From Favolaschia claudopus (taxonomy: Eukaryota > Basidiomycota > Agaricomycetes > Agaricales > Mycenaceae): 64,000 bases of DNA. Position numbers and translations under genes: made by a program. Below are positions 41,096-52,185 of this stretch, piece after piece. The stretch is taken from positions 620,001 to 684,000 of the forward strand of contig JAWWNJ010000124.1 of assembly GCA_037176885.1 (NCBI GenBank), given 5' to 3'. Each line of letters opens with the position of its first letter. The first letter of the stretch is position 1. The notes under the pieces are model-generated. The model was not told the origin of the DNA. It searched no databases and was given only the letters and a program-made list of their open reading frames with translations.

Positions 41096-43587
41096 TGTTG
41101 GAAACCTTACCCGTTGGGTCTGCGATTTTCCGTATGGAAGCTGAGGAGGGCGGGAACCAGGATTTAAATGTTTTGGAAACTGTCAACTCTCACCTGGAAA
41201 AGTCGCGACCTATCGGCGATTTAGTGGCTCGATTCGTTCGCATTGTATTGCAGGAAGCTCAGCCTTACCCTGGAGACGAAGAGGTTCAAGAAGAATCTCG
41301 ATTCCAAGTGTACGGGACGTCGGAAACTGAGTATGTTGTCATTGACAATTCAACCATGGAAGATGTGATCTTACCAATGGAATTTCTGTTTGATGAAGAC
41401 TTCAAGATTGGTCTCTGGTATGCTATTGAGCGCCAGATCGCTATAGGACTTGATCCTGATGATGTCGAATGGGAAGACCGTTATACGGCGGAGACCGACG
41501 ACATGTTTGCAACGATGGCAACATTTATCTTGCAGGACGTTGATCAAGAAATTGACACTCCTATAATCAAAGATAATAAGATTCGTGTCAAATCCTTCGA
41601 TGAAGATTCGTACATTGTCACCAGCATATTCAGGAATGTTGAACCGCAAATTCTTCCCAAGGAATTTCTGCACAGCCGGGACTTTGATCTCTCGGCCTGG
41701 TACCTTCAAGATTTGCGGATTTACCGTCCTATTCGGACTCAGAAATATCCAGTTCGTCTGGATATGAGCTCAGTGAGTCGGAAGACGAGTTCGCTGACCT
41801 GCCTGAATTATTCGAGACAAGTGGTTCAGAGTATGAGTCGGATTCGGACTCGGATGATGGGGACTTTGATCTCCCTCGTTGCCAACTCGTTGCTTCAGAA
41901 TTCCTGGATTTTGCGATGAATCTGAAAGAGAAATTGAACCAGAAGAAGTTGAGGACTTATCTGGTCAAGAAGAGCACATTCCGACGACGTCTGACTACTC
42001 GGATATGCCTGAGTTAATGTCAGTTAGCGATTCCGACTCTGAAATTGATGAGTTTGATGATTTTGATGATGAAAAAAACCTGCAATTATTTCCAGTTTGA
42101 AGCTATCAGGGAATCCTGAAGAAACACTGGATGATCGTCTAAATCTCCTCTGCGAGGTCCTAGACTTTCAAGATAATTTATCATCAAATTTCGAATATAA
42201 ACGACTTAGATCGGATCGCATCGGTGATCTTATAGCGGAGGGCGCATGTGCCGTTCTTGAATTTCTACAGCCTTATCCGGGCGATGAACTTGTTGAAATA
42301 GGCAGACCTTGCCGGGATAGACGTCGTTTTTATCTTGATCAAGTTGTAGACCGGCAATGGACCGTTTGGGATGAATATTTCCATGAGATTACGATCGTAC
42401 CGAAAGGTCGATTATTTGATGAAGAATTTGAAATCGCGGCGTGGTATGCCAGCGAGCGGCTGTATCAGCTTGAAAGAATAGCTGAGCCACCTCGTCCACT
42501 TCATCAAGTGCAAATCGATGATTTACTCTGCAACGGAGCAAATCAATATTTGAATGAACGGGTTGAAAAATACCCTGAACTTTCAACTTACCATGTTCGC
42601 AAGAAGTATCCCGGATTATATATTGTCTCGGGAGCGAGCAAACGAGGTTCTCGTTAGCAGTTAGACCTGCCAGAGGAATATCTGATGAACTAGCGGTTCA
42701 ACCTTGTAAATTGGATCCACCGAAAGCGCGGTAAAATTGAACATGAAGAAAGTATTCGTTGGAATACGCTTCATATGGAAGATGGCTTCGGCTATTTGTA
42801 TCTTCTCTTTGAGACGTCGTATTCAGAAGAGGAGGTTCGATTATTTGAAGTAATTCAATCAATTGAAATCGAACGCGATACAGTTGAAGTTGAACTCGGT
42901 AGACCAAGTGCGCTACCTAAATTATCGTATTTGTTGAAAATGCTTGCGGATTTGCGATTCAATGAATTATTAGAACCGTCTATTTTATACTGTGGAGGAA
43001 TTCAGGTTCCCGCAGATCAAGTAAATGGAATTTCACGCACCGCGTGCATGCCTCGAATCCCTGATAAAATCGTCGCAAAGCCGTTGATTATTGTAGTTCA
43101 TGTCAACGGGCACCCAGCGCGTGCACTCGTCGATTCGGGTTCACTTGGGGATTTGATTTCAACTTCACTGGCAGATCAGCTTCAGCTTAAACGACGAGAA
43201 TTGAATCAACCTATTGTTCTTCAACTGGCCGTTCAAGGCTCAAGGTCGAAAATCAATCACTCAGTTGAAGTGAGCTTCAAGTATCAAGACATTAATTGTC
43301 CACGTACTTTCTATCTTGCCAATGTGAGTGGTTATGACTTGATTCTCGGAACGGCATGGCTGTTTCAACATCAAGTTAATATTGGGCTCAACCCCGCTCG
43401 AGTTTGCGTTGGAAGCGCGAAATGCTTACCTCTTTCCGGTGTCGCAACTGCGAAAATTTATTCGCATTCAGCTGAGTTAGCTGATAATGTGCTTCAATCG
43501 GCTTGGAATACGCAAGGCCAATATGTAAGAAAGCTGCCGAAACACCTCTGCCGCCCTTACGTGCAATCAACCACACAATTCCGTTGA
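41053..43587 (+). pseudogene. Gypsy-2 inter-gag-pol region and protease
   Basis: Acidic segments with a repeated theme occur at about 41250-41400, 41520-41700, 42240-42420 and 42520-42600. QPYPGDE is seen twice, and a LFDEDFKIGLWYA / LFDEEFEIAAWYA module twice or more, broken by frameshifts near 41770, 41900, 42090 and 42660. The aspartic protease follows (about 43075-43450): RALVDSGSLGDLIS holds the DSG active site and GYDLILGTAWL the conserved C-terminal strand. The repeated module is unusual and of unknown role. Confidence 0.75.
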
Positions 43588-43589
43588 TT

Positions 43590-45265
43590 GACGAGAAGAA
43601 AATCTTACCCTGGAGACCATCTCGGTGTCCTGAGGCTCTCCGTCCTCAATGAGATGAAAAGCGCCGGAACTATCTGAAAACCGGGCGCTGGAAAATAACG
43701 AGCTCGGGCAATACTGTTCCGATGCTGTTAATTCCGAAAGCAAAGACCAACCCGCCAAAGTTACGCACCGTGGTTGACTTGCGAGCACGCAACAAAAATA
43801 CTCACAAGTTGTCTTCTCCACTTCCGGACATGGAAGGTATTTTGCGCCGAGTTGCTCGGTGTAAATATCGATCGCTGATTGATGGACAGGATGGCTACGA
43901 ACAAATTCGTATAATTCCCGAACATGTGGACCGTACCACAGTAACCACTCCTGACGGTAATATGGTCAGCCTAGTAATCCAAATAGGCGACTGCAATGCC
44001 CCAGCGACGTACCAATCGTTAATGAACTATCTATTTTCCGACTTCATTGGAAGATTCATGGATGTATATCTCGACGATATCATCATCTATTCCGAAACTC
44101 TTGAGGAGCATATAAAGCATGTTAAATCTATTGTAGACGTGCTAAAGCGTGAGACGCTTTACCTCAGTGAGCATAAGCTTCAATTTTTGAAGCCGGAAAT
44201 GAAAGTCCTCGGTCGCATTGTTGACGATGATGGCATCCGAATGGATCCTGATAAAGTCGACAGTGTCTTGAACTGGAAAACTCCAGCTAATAGGGACTTA
44301 CTTCGTGCTTTTCTGGGATCAATCGGATATCTCGCCGATGATTTGGCTCGTACAGTGGTGGCAAATAGAAATTGCCGTGGCTTTTTGGCCAAAATCTTGC
44401 TGTATACTTCACCGAATGACCTGAAATAAGATGTAGAGATAAATATATGATACTACTGTACCACTTAGAATACTCAGCTATCTATTATGCCCTGACGATG
44501 CATCAATAACAGGACAGTTTCTGATTATTGCCATATCTGGAAAAGCTCAATGTATCCTCAGCAAAAAAAGTGTCATAACAGGATGAAAGTACTTGAAAAA
44601 CAATGCTAGTTATCACTTTGATTGACTGGAATTGAACCTCATTTGAGCTCACAACGGCTGCTTGAAGTTGGTCCTTTTAGCTATTTTCTCTGCATTTTCA
44701 GCTATTTTGTGTGAAAATAGCCAACTTTGAGCGGCTGCTGTGAGCACAGATCAGGGTCAATTCCATTCAACCAAAGTGGAAACTAGGACTGTTTTTTAAG
44801 TACTTTCATCCTATTATGACACCTTTTCGCTGAGGGTTCATTGTGTTTTTCAGAATATGGCAAAAATCGGAAATCATCCTATGATTGATGCATTCTCAGG
44901 GCATATTATATTGCTGACTGATCTAAGAGGTACAAAAGTATCACATACCCATCTCTACATTTTATTTGAGGTCATTCGGTGAAGTATACAGCCAGATTTT
45001 CACCAAAAAGCCACGGCAATTTCTATTTGCCACCACTGTATTCGCGAGCCAATGGGAATTCTCCATGGTTTAACTGGAGATACTGTACCGTTTCGCTGGG
45101 GTTACACTCAGCAACGGGCTTTTGAAGACTGCAAGAAGATTATTCATCAGTCTCGCGAGCATCGTCGCGTTCCGTTGAAATACGGACCTGATGCCGATCC
45201 TGCATTTCTCGTGACTGACGGATCGAGTTCTGCAATTGCTGGAGCTGCTATGGAAAAATCGGTCA
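43590..45265 (+). pseudogene. Gypsy-2 reverse transcriptase and start of RNase H, interrupted
   Basis: The fingers region is recognisable from about 43640 but carries a TGA at 43651. From 43722 the frame is open: LRTVVDLRARNKNT, SLIDGQDGYEQI (motif A), CNAPATYQSLMN (motif B), VYLDDIIIYS (motif C aspartate pair) and the thumb to DDLAR. MITE-6 splits it at 44353-45038. Coding resumes in frame at 45041 and reaches LVTDGSSSAIAG, the first RNase H motif, before the short repeat at 45267 cuts it off. No integrase is present. Removing MITE-6 and one TA restores an uninterrupted frame at the insertion point. Confidence 0.9.
44353..45038. mobile_element. MITE-6, copy a, 686 bp, inside Gypsy-2 reverse transcriptase
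   Basis: The ends are long inverted repeats starting CAGTGGTGGCAAATAGAAAT, extending inward for most of each half with mismatches. TA flanks it (44351-44352 and 45039-45040). It is almost identical to copy b at 62863-63548. I saw only two or three single-base differences, so transposition was recent. No coding capacity. Confidence 0.95.
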
Positions 45266-45266
45266 T

Positions 45267-45400
45267 TTCGAGGGCTTTATTTCCTTTATTTCGCCGGAAA
45301 TAGCCTAAGATTGCCGAGGGTTTTACTGGCCGTGGCCATCGGCTTTAATCGGTCTGGCGACCGATTTGCCATCACCCTTGGAATGGCGGGGTTGCCCATT
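45267..45400 (+). repeat. Short dispersed repeat SR-1, copy 3
   Basis: This is the forward version of 25593-25735, beginning GGAAAAATCGGTCATTTCGA (from about 45255) and ending ACCCTTGGAATGGCGGGGTT. It terminates the RNase H reading frame of Gypsy-2. Confidence 0.85.
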
Positions 45401-46115
45401 CCCGTCACTTCCCCAACCTTTCTTTATCCCGAACCACCACCATCCCCCCTCTTCCTCCCATTTCCACCTCGCCCGCGTCTCCTTCACCCACCCCTCCCGG
45501 AAGACAATCTCGGTGTCCGACACTCAACGGCCTTCCCTTCTCTCGCCGTCCACTGTGGTCGTAGAACCCCCTGACTTTCCCTTAGTTCTTCCATCCAATC
45601 TTGTAGGGAAAGTCACAGGAAAATGCCATGAATTCCACTGAGAGCTTGTGAATCTCACCTAGAAATTTTCACTGGGTCCGACTATGTGAGTGGAACATTC
45701 CATCATGTTTTTTCACATAGTTTTGCAGTGGATACCATCCAGGATTTAAGTGAATTAAGTTTCACTATGCTCAGATTCCCTCCCAAAGCACATGAATTTC
45801 ACTCCAAGAGTGTATGAAAATCGAGGCAAAATACTTAAAAATCCTCTTGCTTGGCCCGAGTACCAACCTCCTATGGATTTCCTACTTTCCTTTCAGAGAG
45901 CGTCGAACTAACCACCTCGGCCCAAAAAGGTTCGATCACGTGGGGCGACCGTATTTGTATGGCCCCTACCTTAAGAACCCTCAGTGACCTGTGTGCCATA
46001 CCCTGCTTTGCGCTGACCGTGTTGAAGGGGCGTATCTAGTTTTTTCATACATAGAAGAGTACTTTGAATACAGTGCCATGATGCCAATTGAGATGGCTTC
46101 ACAAGCCCTTGCTGA
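45401..46115. other. Intergenic, nothing recognised
   Basis: Bases 45400-45640 are rich in C and T without a coherent gene. Bases 45650-45850 are AT-rich with TTTCACT, GTGAATTT and similar words. No partner repeat or open frame stands out. Confidence 0.35.
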
Positions 46116-47501
46116 CTACATTCTGTGTCCTGTTAGTCGGATCCACCACTGAGAATGAAAGTCGATTACCCGCCACCATATGCGTTGTATCTCCCCACAG
46201 TAAATGTTGTCCGGACGCAGAGCTCGGAGCACCCGATTGCGAGATGACAGGCAGGGAAACCAGTTGGACAAGTCGACGACATCCCTCACCCGAACGGCAA
46301 ATTCAATATCAGGATATGGTAATAATGGCAAACTTGACAGCGTGGAATCAAGCTTGCGATAGCCTGCGATCTGAGAGCCGAAGACAATCCCGTCAAGTGC
46401 AATGGTGATGGACCGTATTGGTTGTGATGTCACGATTGAAGCACATGCATCGATGATGTCAGCTGAAACAGTCTGGGAGGTAATGATGCGAAGGGTAGTA
46501 AGGGAGGTGAATGTCGAGATATCCAGGCGCTTTGTAATATCCTGGTCCTGAGCGCGCTAGGTGGCAAAAAAATGAAGTCAAGTTGGAAGCCAAAGAAAAC
46601 CACATACTCTGCCACCATATAGCTCGAGAACCTTGATGGTCTCACATCTAATCAAATCATTCCAACACACGGGAAGCTGGAGATAAATTGAGAGAGCTTT
46701 CAACTTCGAGAGATCGAATGGGTAGAAGTCTGAATAATGCAAAGGGTGGACATGCTCCAGAATCCCCATCGAGAGACCCAATCTGAGGGATTCTAATTGC
46801 AGCGTTGCCGAGCCCGTGGTTTTGTATGAGGGAAAATTGGTATCAATCTCCAGATGGCGAACATTCGGCGAGCAGTGCTTCCAACAAACATTGAAAGACG
46901 GAAAAGAATACCGGTAGCTGGTAAAATATAAAGCGCAAAGCATCGGCTGAGCCAGAATATGGGCTAGGGCAGGTGTTGGTTGTGTTTGTCGTAGCTCTGT
47001 AAGTGTGATCGAGAGCGTGCGCAGATGGGTGAGCTGAACCGTCGCGATTTTGTCTAAACCATCGCCAATGTGATGCTCGTTCAACGTGAGCTCACGAACC
47101 ATGGAACAAAGATCTGCGTTGGTGCTGAGGGTCTGGTAAAGCTGATTCGCTCGAAGCCTGAAATTACCCCCTCTAAAACTGGAGCTCGAAGGGTTAGGGG
47201 CACGGTACAGATGGAGCTGCGCGACAGCTACCCAGCAGCGAGCAACAAGTGCAAAGGCGGCAAGATCGCCAGGCGATGAGTGGTAGTATGCTAAACATTC
47301 ATTCAGAAGCTCGGGAATGTTCAGCGGGGTAAGAGCGGCGCGGAAAGGATCCCTCTCATCATTGTCTAGAATGAACAGCGTAGGATTAACGCTCGATTTG
47401 GGAGCGGTGTTTCCCGGCAAGACGAGTTGATGATTGCGTCTTCGGCTACATCTTTTGCAGCAACAGTCATCACAGACTTTGGGAAGAGAGTGACTGGCCA
47501 T
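46116..47501 (-). CDS. F-box-like protein, two exons
   Basis: Exon 1 is 47501-46608, the intron 46607-46557 (51 nt, GTATGT...CCTAG), exon 2 46556-46116. Together they give about 444 residues with no interruption. An N-terminal Cys-rich patch (VCDDCCCKRC) precedes an F-box-like helix set at about residues 58-101 (LNIPELLNECLAYY, DLAAFALVARCWVAVAQLHL), which would bind Skp1 in an SCF ubiquitin ligase. The rest has irregular leucine-rich segments (VRELTLNEHHIG, LTHLRTLSITLTEL, LKALSIYLQLP, IKVLELYGGR) typical of the substrate-binding part in Agaricomycete F-box proteins. These form a very large, fast-evolving family. The substrate cannot be guessed. This is one of two clean host genes here. Its start lies in a plain, TATA-poor context. 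Confidence 0.85.
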
Positions 47502-47597
47502 TGCAGGGAGGTTTCCCCTATGTCAGACTTTATTTATACACCGCGGTCCAAAAGGGTCCGAGCCAAGTCCGAGAGGCCCGTACATACAATATAGCCT

Positions 47598-47668
47598 GTT
47601 TGCGATGCAGCCATTGAATGGCTAATGGCTAAATAAGTGTCCAGATTCCGGCGTATTGACAAAAGATA
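47598..47668. repeat. 71-bp repeat, second copy of 16097-16180
   Basis: GCCTGTTTGCGATGCAGCCA, TTGAATGGCTAATGGCTAA and GTCCAGATTCCGGCGTATTG occur at both places. The copy at 16097 has one extra TAATGGC step. MITE-4b is inserted at the TA that ends this copy. The sequences beyond that TA differ between the two sites, so 16180 is not a clean empty site. Confidence 0.85.
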
Positions 47669-48021
47669 CAGCCGTTTTGGAAACAATATACGGGTTTTGA
47701 TCGAGTGGTGCTCATTCATATGTGCTTACCTTTGTTTTGCTTCCCGTCACTAGCTCCACTTCAGCCGAATCTTAGTTTTGCTTCCGCCACCCAGAGAACA
47801 CCAGGAAAAAACAGGGGGTTAACAGAACTGAGGATCAAGACTTAGCCCAGAGCTCGTTAAGGCCATGACTTGCGAGCAAGGACCAAAACAAGGGACCAGC
47901 GGCACATGATGTGGTACGGCAACGCCCCACAAAGTGCTTTGCCGATGACAGAATCGTCAACAAACGTAAGCACAAACGAACGAACTCAATCAAAACCCGT
48001 ATATTGTTTCCAAAACGGCTG
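47669..48021 (-). mobile_element. MITE-4, copy b, 353 bp, TA-flanked
   Basis: Reverse-oriented relative of 14519-14900, with the same ends CAGCCGTTTTGGAAACAATA and flanking TA (47667-47668 and 48022-48023). It lacks about 30 bp internally. Confidence 0.92.
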
Positions 48022-48023
48022 TA

Positions 48024-48191
48024 ACGTACCTGCCGCACCTGTTGAAACATGCGCGCGCTCTTCTTCGGGACCTGGATCAACGGAGAATTGCGATGGAGGA
48101 GCAGTCTCGGCGTCGGCGCGGTGCTTTAGGCGGCCGAGATGACTATCATGTGGCTGTGCTGGCCAAATTTTCCTCCGAGATTTTTGGAAAG
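48024..48191 (+). other. Open coding-like frame of about 55 codons, fragment
   Basis: The plus-strand frame is open from the MITE-4b edge, with helical, Arg/Leu-rich content (HLLKHARALLRDLDQRRIAM, DDYHVAVLAKFSSEIFGK). It runs into the candidate LTR at 48192. Both ends are cut by transposons, so it may be an exon remnant. No family recognised. Confidence 0.25.
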
Positions 48192-48558
48192 TGTCCCGTT
48201 CGGTGAGAAAACCACATAGAAACACTCAGAAAAAAAAGTGGTCTGAATTTTTTGTGGGTCATATAGCAAAAGACCGAGGGACATTTTGGCAAATCAGCCC
48301 AATAAGAACCCTTCATTGAACCTCTATCTAAGACTTGTGTTGAGCTTCGCGCCTCGCTGGCTACGCATCACGTTTATTGGTAGTTGCGACATGTTTGTAG
48401 TTGTTTCTATAGATCACTCTTGCCTTCCGCCTTTATCTCTCGCTCCCTGCCTCCGTCGTAGCAGTGGACTCAGGCCCCAGCACACGAGCAGCTTTGTGCC
48501 CACTCGCACACCCAGCCCTGCCTCGCCTTCCACGCCCGGACGCCTAGCAGGTCTGTCA
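48192..48558 (+). mobile_element. Candidate 5' LTR of a third gypsy-like element
   Basis: It is bounded by TGTCCCG on the left and TCTGTCA on the right, three bases before the primer-binding-like site. The left end is inferred only from the TG and the loss of the preceding frame. Confidence 0.4.
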
Positions 48559-48561
48559 TTT

Positions 48562-48580
48562 TGGAGCCCACCGCGAGGGG
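48562..48580 (+). promoter_or_regulatory. Primer-binding-like site of the third gypsy-like element
   Basis: TGGAGCCCACCGCGAGGGG differs by one base from the site at 7447-7465. The identical spacing to an LTR-like CA end supports the call. Confidence 0.55.
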
Positions 48581-48773
48581 TTTCAAGGCTTTGTCTTGTG
48601 TTTCTGTGGCCCACCGTGGTATCGTGCATTCAGTCGTGTTCGTTTCGGGTGTCTACGTTGACGCCAACGCCACCTCCGCCTTCGCATTCCACGTATCTCG
48701 CCGCTGTCGCCTTCGTCGTGCGCAGCTCCTTTCTCTCCCATCTCAAACATCGCCGATTCACCCCGATCTCACT

Positions 48774-48908
48774 ATGACCCACGTTCCCGACTCGCCCCCG
48801 ACGCTCGCCAAGCTGTTAGAGCTCTTATCGAAGCTTATCGAGCTCATCTCTGCGTCGTCACTGTTCTCTATTTTAGGGTGGAAAATCTTGGAAAAAATGC
48901 CAATTTAA
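48774..48908 (+). pseudogene. Start of the third element's gag, truncated
   Basis: The ATG at 48774 lies about 190 bp after the primer site. It encodes MTHVPDSPPTLAKLLELLSK and a helical Leu/Ile-rich stretch, then degenerates by about 48875. This is the expected place for gag, but too short to verify. The rest of the element is missing. Confidence 0.4.
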
Positions 48909-49103
48909 CCTGAACCCGTATAATTTTGAGATTTCAGGTCATATCTGAGGTCGTTGGAACCCTCAGAAGCAATTCTCAGTCTTATTGGACATCATTTGAA
49001 CCGCAACAAACATAGCATCAATGATGTCCCACGGACCACGTAAGCCGAGAATCAGCCCCAAACACTGCCAAACTTTGAGCTAAAAAGACCACACTATAAA
49101 TCT
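48909..49103. other. Short anonymous stretch before the LINE fragment
   Basis: No repeat or coding signal. Confidence 0.3.
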
Positions 49104-50303
49104 ATGGTGAATTCAGGGCCTCCACTACCCACTAGACAAGTTCTGACCAGGGGCGAAAGCGGACATATAACCCGCCAACGGTGCTCGCGGGTTTTTGGGG
49201 CGAAATTCGCGTCTATCTTCCGATCCGACTTTGAGACAATTGACCCGCACCGTCGATTCGTCTCCCTCCCACCGGGAACAATCTCAACTCACATTGCGCC
49301 CGACAAGGACACGGCTCGAGCGGACATGGAACGGGTCATCTCGCGAGGAGGAAGCTGCATCTTCACTGATGGGTCAGGATTTGAGGATGGAGCGGGAGCA
49401 GCGGCGGTTGTGGCGACGGGTCGAGGGGTAGGCGCTAAGAGACAGAAACACCTCGGGTCAATGGGTGAGCACACCGTCTTCGAATCGGAAGTCTGCGGAG
49501 CCATACTCGCACTCGACATCATCGCCGACATCCCCCGCCACACGGACGTTGACATATTCCTTGACTGCCAGCCAGCCATCGCCGCTCTCTCCTCCCCTAA
49601 GCCCCAACCTGGACAGTACCTTCTCGCCGCCTTCCGCGCAGTCCTCGGCCGCATCCTCAGCACCCGCCGCACCCTCAAAATTCGCCTCAGATGGGTGCCC
49701 GCGCATGTAGGGATTGTGGGCAACGAGCTAGTCGACACTCTTGCCAAAGAGGCCGCCCAAGGAGCCACCACCGCCCTGAAGACGCGAATCAAGGTCTTCG
49801 AGTCCCCACTCCCGACGAGCCGAGCAGCCGTCATTGCCGCTGGAGCGAAGGCATTCGCGAAACGGTGGGACGAGGAATGGAGGACATCCCCGCGTTACAC
49901 GCGCGTCGCTTCCTTCGACTCACCAAAGCCGTCTAGCGCCGTCTCGCGGATGTACAAAGGTCTGAGTAGGCCGCAGTGCAGTGTTCTCACTCAGCTAAGG
50001 ACGGGGCACATTGGACTCAATGCCTACCTCTTCAGATTCCACCTCACGCCCTCTCCCTTATGCCCCCACTGTAACATCCCCGAATCAGTCCCACACTTCC
50101 TCCTTGCTTGCCCCGCACACCACGCTCACCACCTTCGCCTCTTCGCCCGTCTCCGCACTGCCCGCGTCTCCCTCCGCCGCCTTCTCTCCTCCAAACACGA
50201 CCCGAACGCTGTCCTCGTCTTTGTGCGAGACACCCACCGCCTCCCCACCTACGCACTACCTCCGCGCCCTCGTTTACCTTACTTACTTTGCTCTTTTCTC
50301 TAG
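49104..50303 (+). pseudogene. LINE (Tad-like) RNase H and C-terminal finger, 5'-truncated
   Basis: 399 open codons covering the end of ORF2 of a non-LTR retrotransposon. RNase H motifs in order: IFTDGSGFEDGAGA (Asp), VFESEVCGAILAL (Glu), DIFLDCQPAIAAL (Asp) and RWVPAHVGIVGNELVDTLAK (His and final Asp). After it come LRTGHIGLNAYL and a CPHCNIPESVPHFLLAC finger (C-x2-C-x8-H-x4-C), the conserved tail of fungal LINEs. The reverse transcriptase and endonuclease are gone, so this is a usual 5'-truncated copy. The first ATG has no meaning as a start. Confidence 0.9.
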
Positions 50304-50510
50304 ATAGTCAGATACATAACACCTTGACTCTTGTATTACCGCTACGAACATACAATCCCTACATATAAACCACCGCCCTCGGCACCTACTACAGCACTTC
50401 CCTCCCCTGTGCCACCTAACACCCTTCTCTTCATGCCGGCTAGTATCTCACCTTGTATATCGCGTAGAGTGCAACATGGGCCCTAAAGGGCCCGCAGCAC
50501 TATAATGGAA
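50304..50510 (+). mobile_element. Probable 3' untranslated end of the LINE
   Basis: Non-coding sequence after the stop TAG, containing the palindrome GGGCCCTAAAGGGCCC (50480-50495). The exact 3' end is not defined. No poly-A or simple repeat tail is evident. Confidence 0.4.
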
Positions 50511-50974
50511 TCAAAATTTTGGTGGGGCAGGGCCGGGAAGCCTAGATGCCGTTCGGAGAAAATTTGGTGGGAGAGAGCCAGGGTACCTAGATCCGGTTCG
50601 GACAAAAGTCCAGCTGTCGCCAGAGGGTTGAGGTGGCCGAGGACAAGCCGAAGGTCGAGGAAAAAGCAAATTTCTTGAAACCCGTCGAGAAAATCGCTAA
50701 ATTTGGTTGAAAGAGCGCAAAAAACAGCTCGGTTGATGGCGGAAGGCCAGAAATTACCCGCTTTTGGGGACTTACGGCATGATAGGCTGTCTCCGGTTCG
50801 GACAAAAACCCCCCAATCTGACCCAAAACCGGTTCGGACAAAAAGTCGGGGTTTGGGCCGATCCGGGATCTGGCCTCCAAAGGGATAAACAGAGGTCCTG
50901 TACTTATACGTTTGCCACACCTAGCGTGGGAATCCTTATTATAGCCTTTCTTTTCTTCGGGCCCCCGGTCACTA
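50511..50974. other. Intergenic with a repeated CCGGTTCGGACAAAA word
   Basis: CCGGTTCGGACAAAA occurs at about 50592, 50795 and 50829. A variant GCCGTTCGGAGAAAA is at about 50548. No inverted ends or gene are seen. Confidence 0.45.
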
Positions 50975-51235
50975 CAGTTGCGGCGAAATCAATTTACTTA
51001 CCAAATATGGAAATTCTCATCAGAACCGCCCTACTGCACAGAAAAACAACGCACTGTTAGGTGAGAATGAAATGGAGGGCCTGTAGTCCTCGTGCTGAAT
51101 AGGTCTATGCACAAAAACGAACCCAACCTGTCATTTTTCTCACCAGTTTTGGCTGAACTTTTTTAGACAATCTCGGCGGCTAGCCCGGCAAAATCAATAC
51201 AAAGATACAGATTTTTCCACATCAGACATACAGGC
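50975..51235. mobile_element. MITE-2, copy b, truncated on the right
   Basis: The left end CAGTTGCGGCGAAATCAATT, flanked by TA (50973-50974), and the internal order match copy a (8477-8845), including TCATTTTTCTCACCAGTTTT and AATACAAAGA. The right inverted end is missing. Confidence 0.85.
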
Positions 51236-51697
51236 TTGATCCACTCGGCAAAAACCGTGGTTTAGGCTCGTTTTAAATTGAAAGAAAAATTTAAAATTTT
51301 GGCAATGATTCAAGTGGGTACTAAGCTGATGCAAAAACGTCAAGTAAAGGCCCAACAAAAACTGTTCCCAAAACATTGAGTTTTGGCAACAGTTTCTGAA
51401 GGTCCGAAACAAAAAGATAATTGCATGTTCGAAGCAGATACATAGCTGCATTGTTCGAAATCCAAAAGGGCAAAGAATGATTGCCAAGTATCGGAAGGGA
51501 CTGTACCACATTGTCTATACTCCTTTGAGTGAAGCTTCATCGATTATCCGGTCATACAAATTTGCAACTTTTACAGAAATCTGTTGCTAAGGTGAAATTA
51601 CATCCTTGACAGGATGGGTTCTTGGGAAAATAAAGAAATTACCGTTTTCCAAAAGTCAAACCAAAGCTTGCGGTCCTTTAGATCTAAAGGACCAAAG
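51236..51697. other. Intergenic, nothing recognised
   Basis: AT-rich with short minus-strand frames of about 60-105 codons rich in Phe and Leu and no motif. Confidence 0.3.
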
Positions 51698-52185
51698 TGC
51701 TAGCCAGCTATTCCGACGCCTTACTCCTTACGAAACTCCATGGAAGAGGTATAAATTTCAAGTACTGGACAATACAGTTGCAGTACTACTATAATATTAC
51801 TCTGACCTTCAAAATCTCGCCACCGTCGCGATCAGCTGTACTGAAACAGCTTGCGTGGCTCGGAAACACACTACGGAGAATGAAAAAGAGGTAGAGAAGG
51901 GAAGCAACTCACCGAGTTAGACAGATCATCGAATGCTCTGTCGTCATCAAAGAGCTAAATTACAGGGAAAGAGCGCATTAATGAGCTGCGATGCACTCTC
52001 GCAGAATCACTCACAATCATAGCCTGCCCAACCACTTCATCCCGGGTCATCCTTCGCACCCCTTACTCCTTTGAGAGTCTTGCGCACTGCAGAGAGATCG
52101 AGCTCGATACGACGGTGTGTGAGCGGCCGCAGCATATGTGTGCTGCGGATGTTGTAAGTGACGTCATTGACTCGGCAGCTCGGCC
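51698..52185 (-). repeat. Dispersed long repeat, copy 2 (partner 3717-4376)
   Basis: Reverse complement of copy 1 from GCTAGCCAGCTATTCCGACG to GACTCGGCAGCTCGGC. It lacks about 150 bp present in copy 1 between the CGGCCGCAGCATATG block and the GAGAGATCGAGCTCG block, and has scattered substitutions. Confidence 0.75.
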
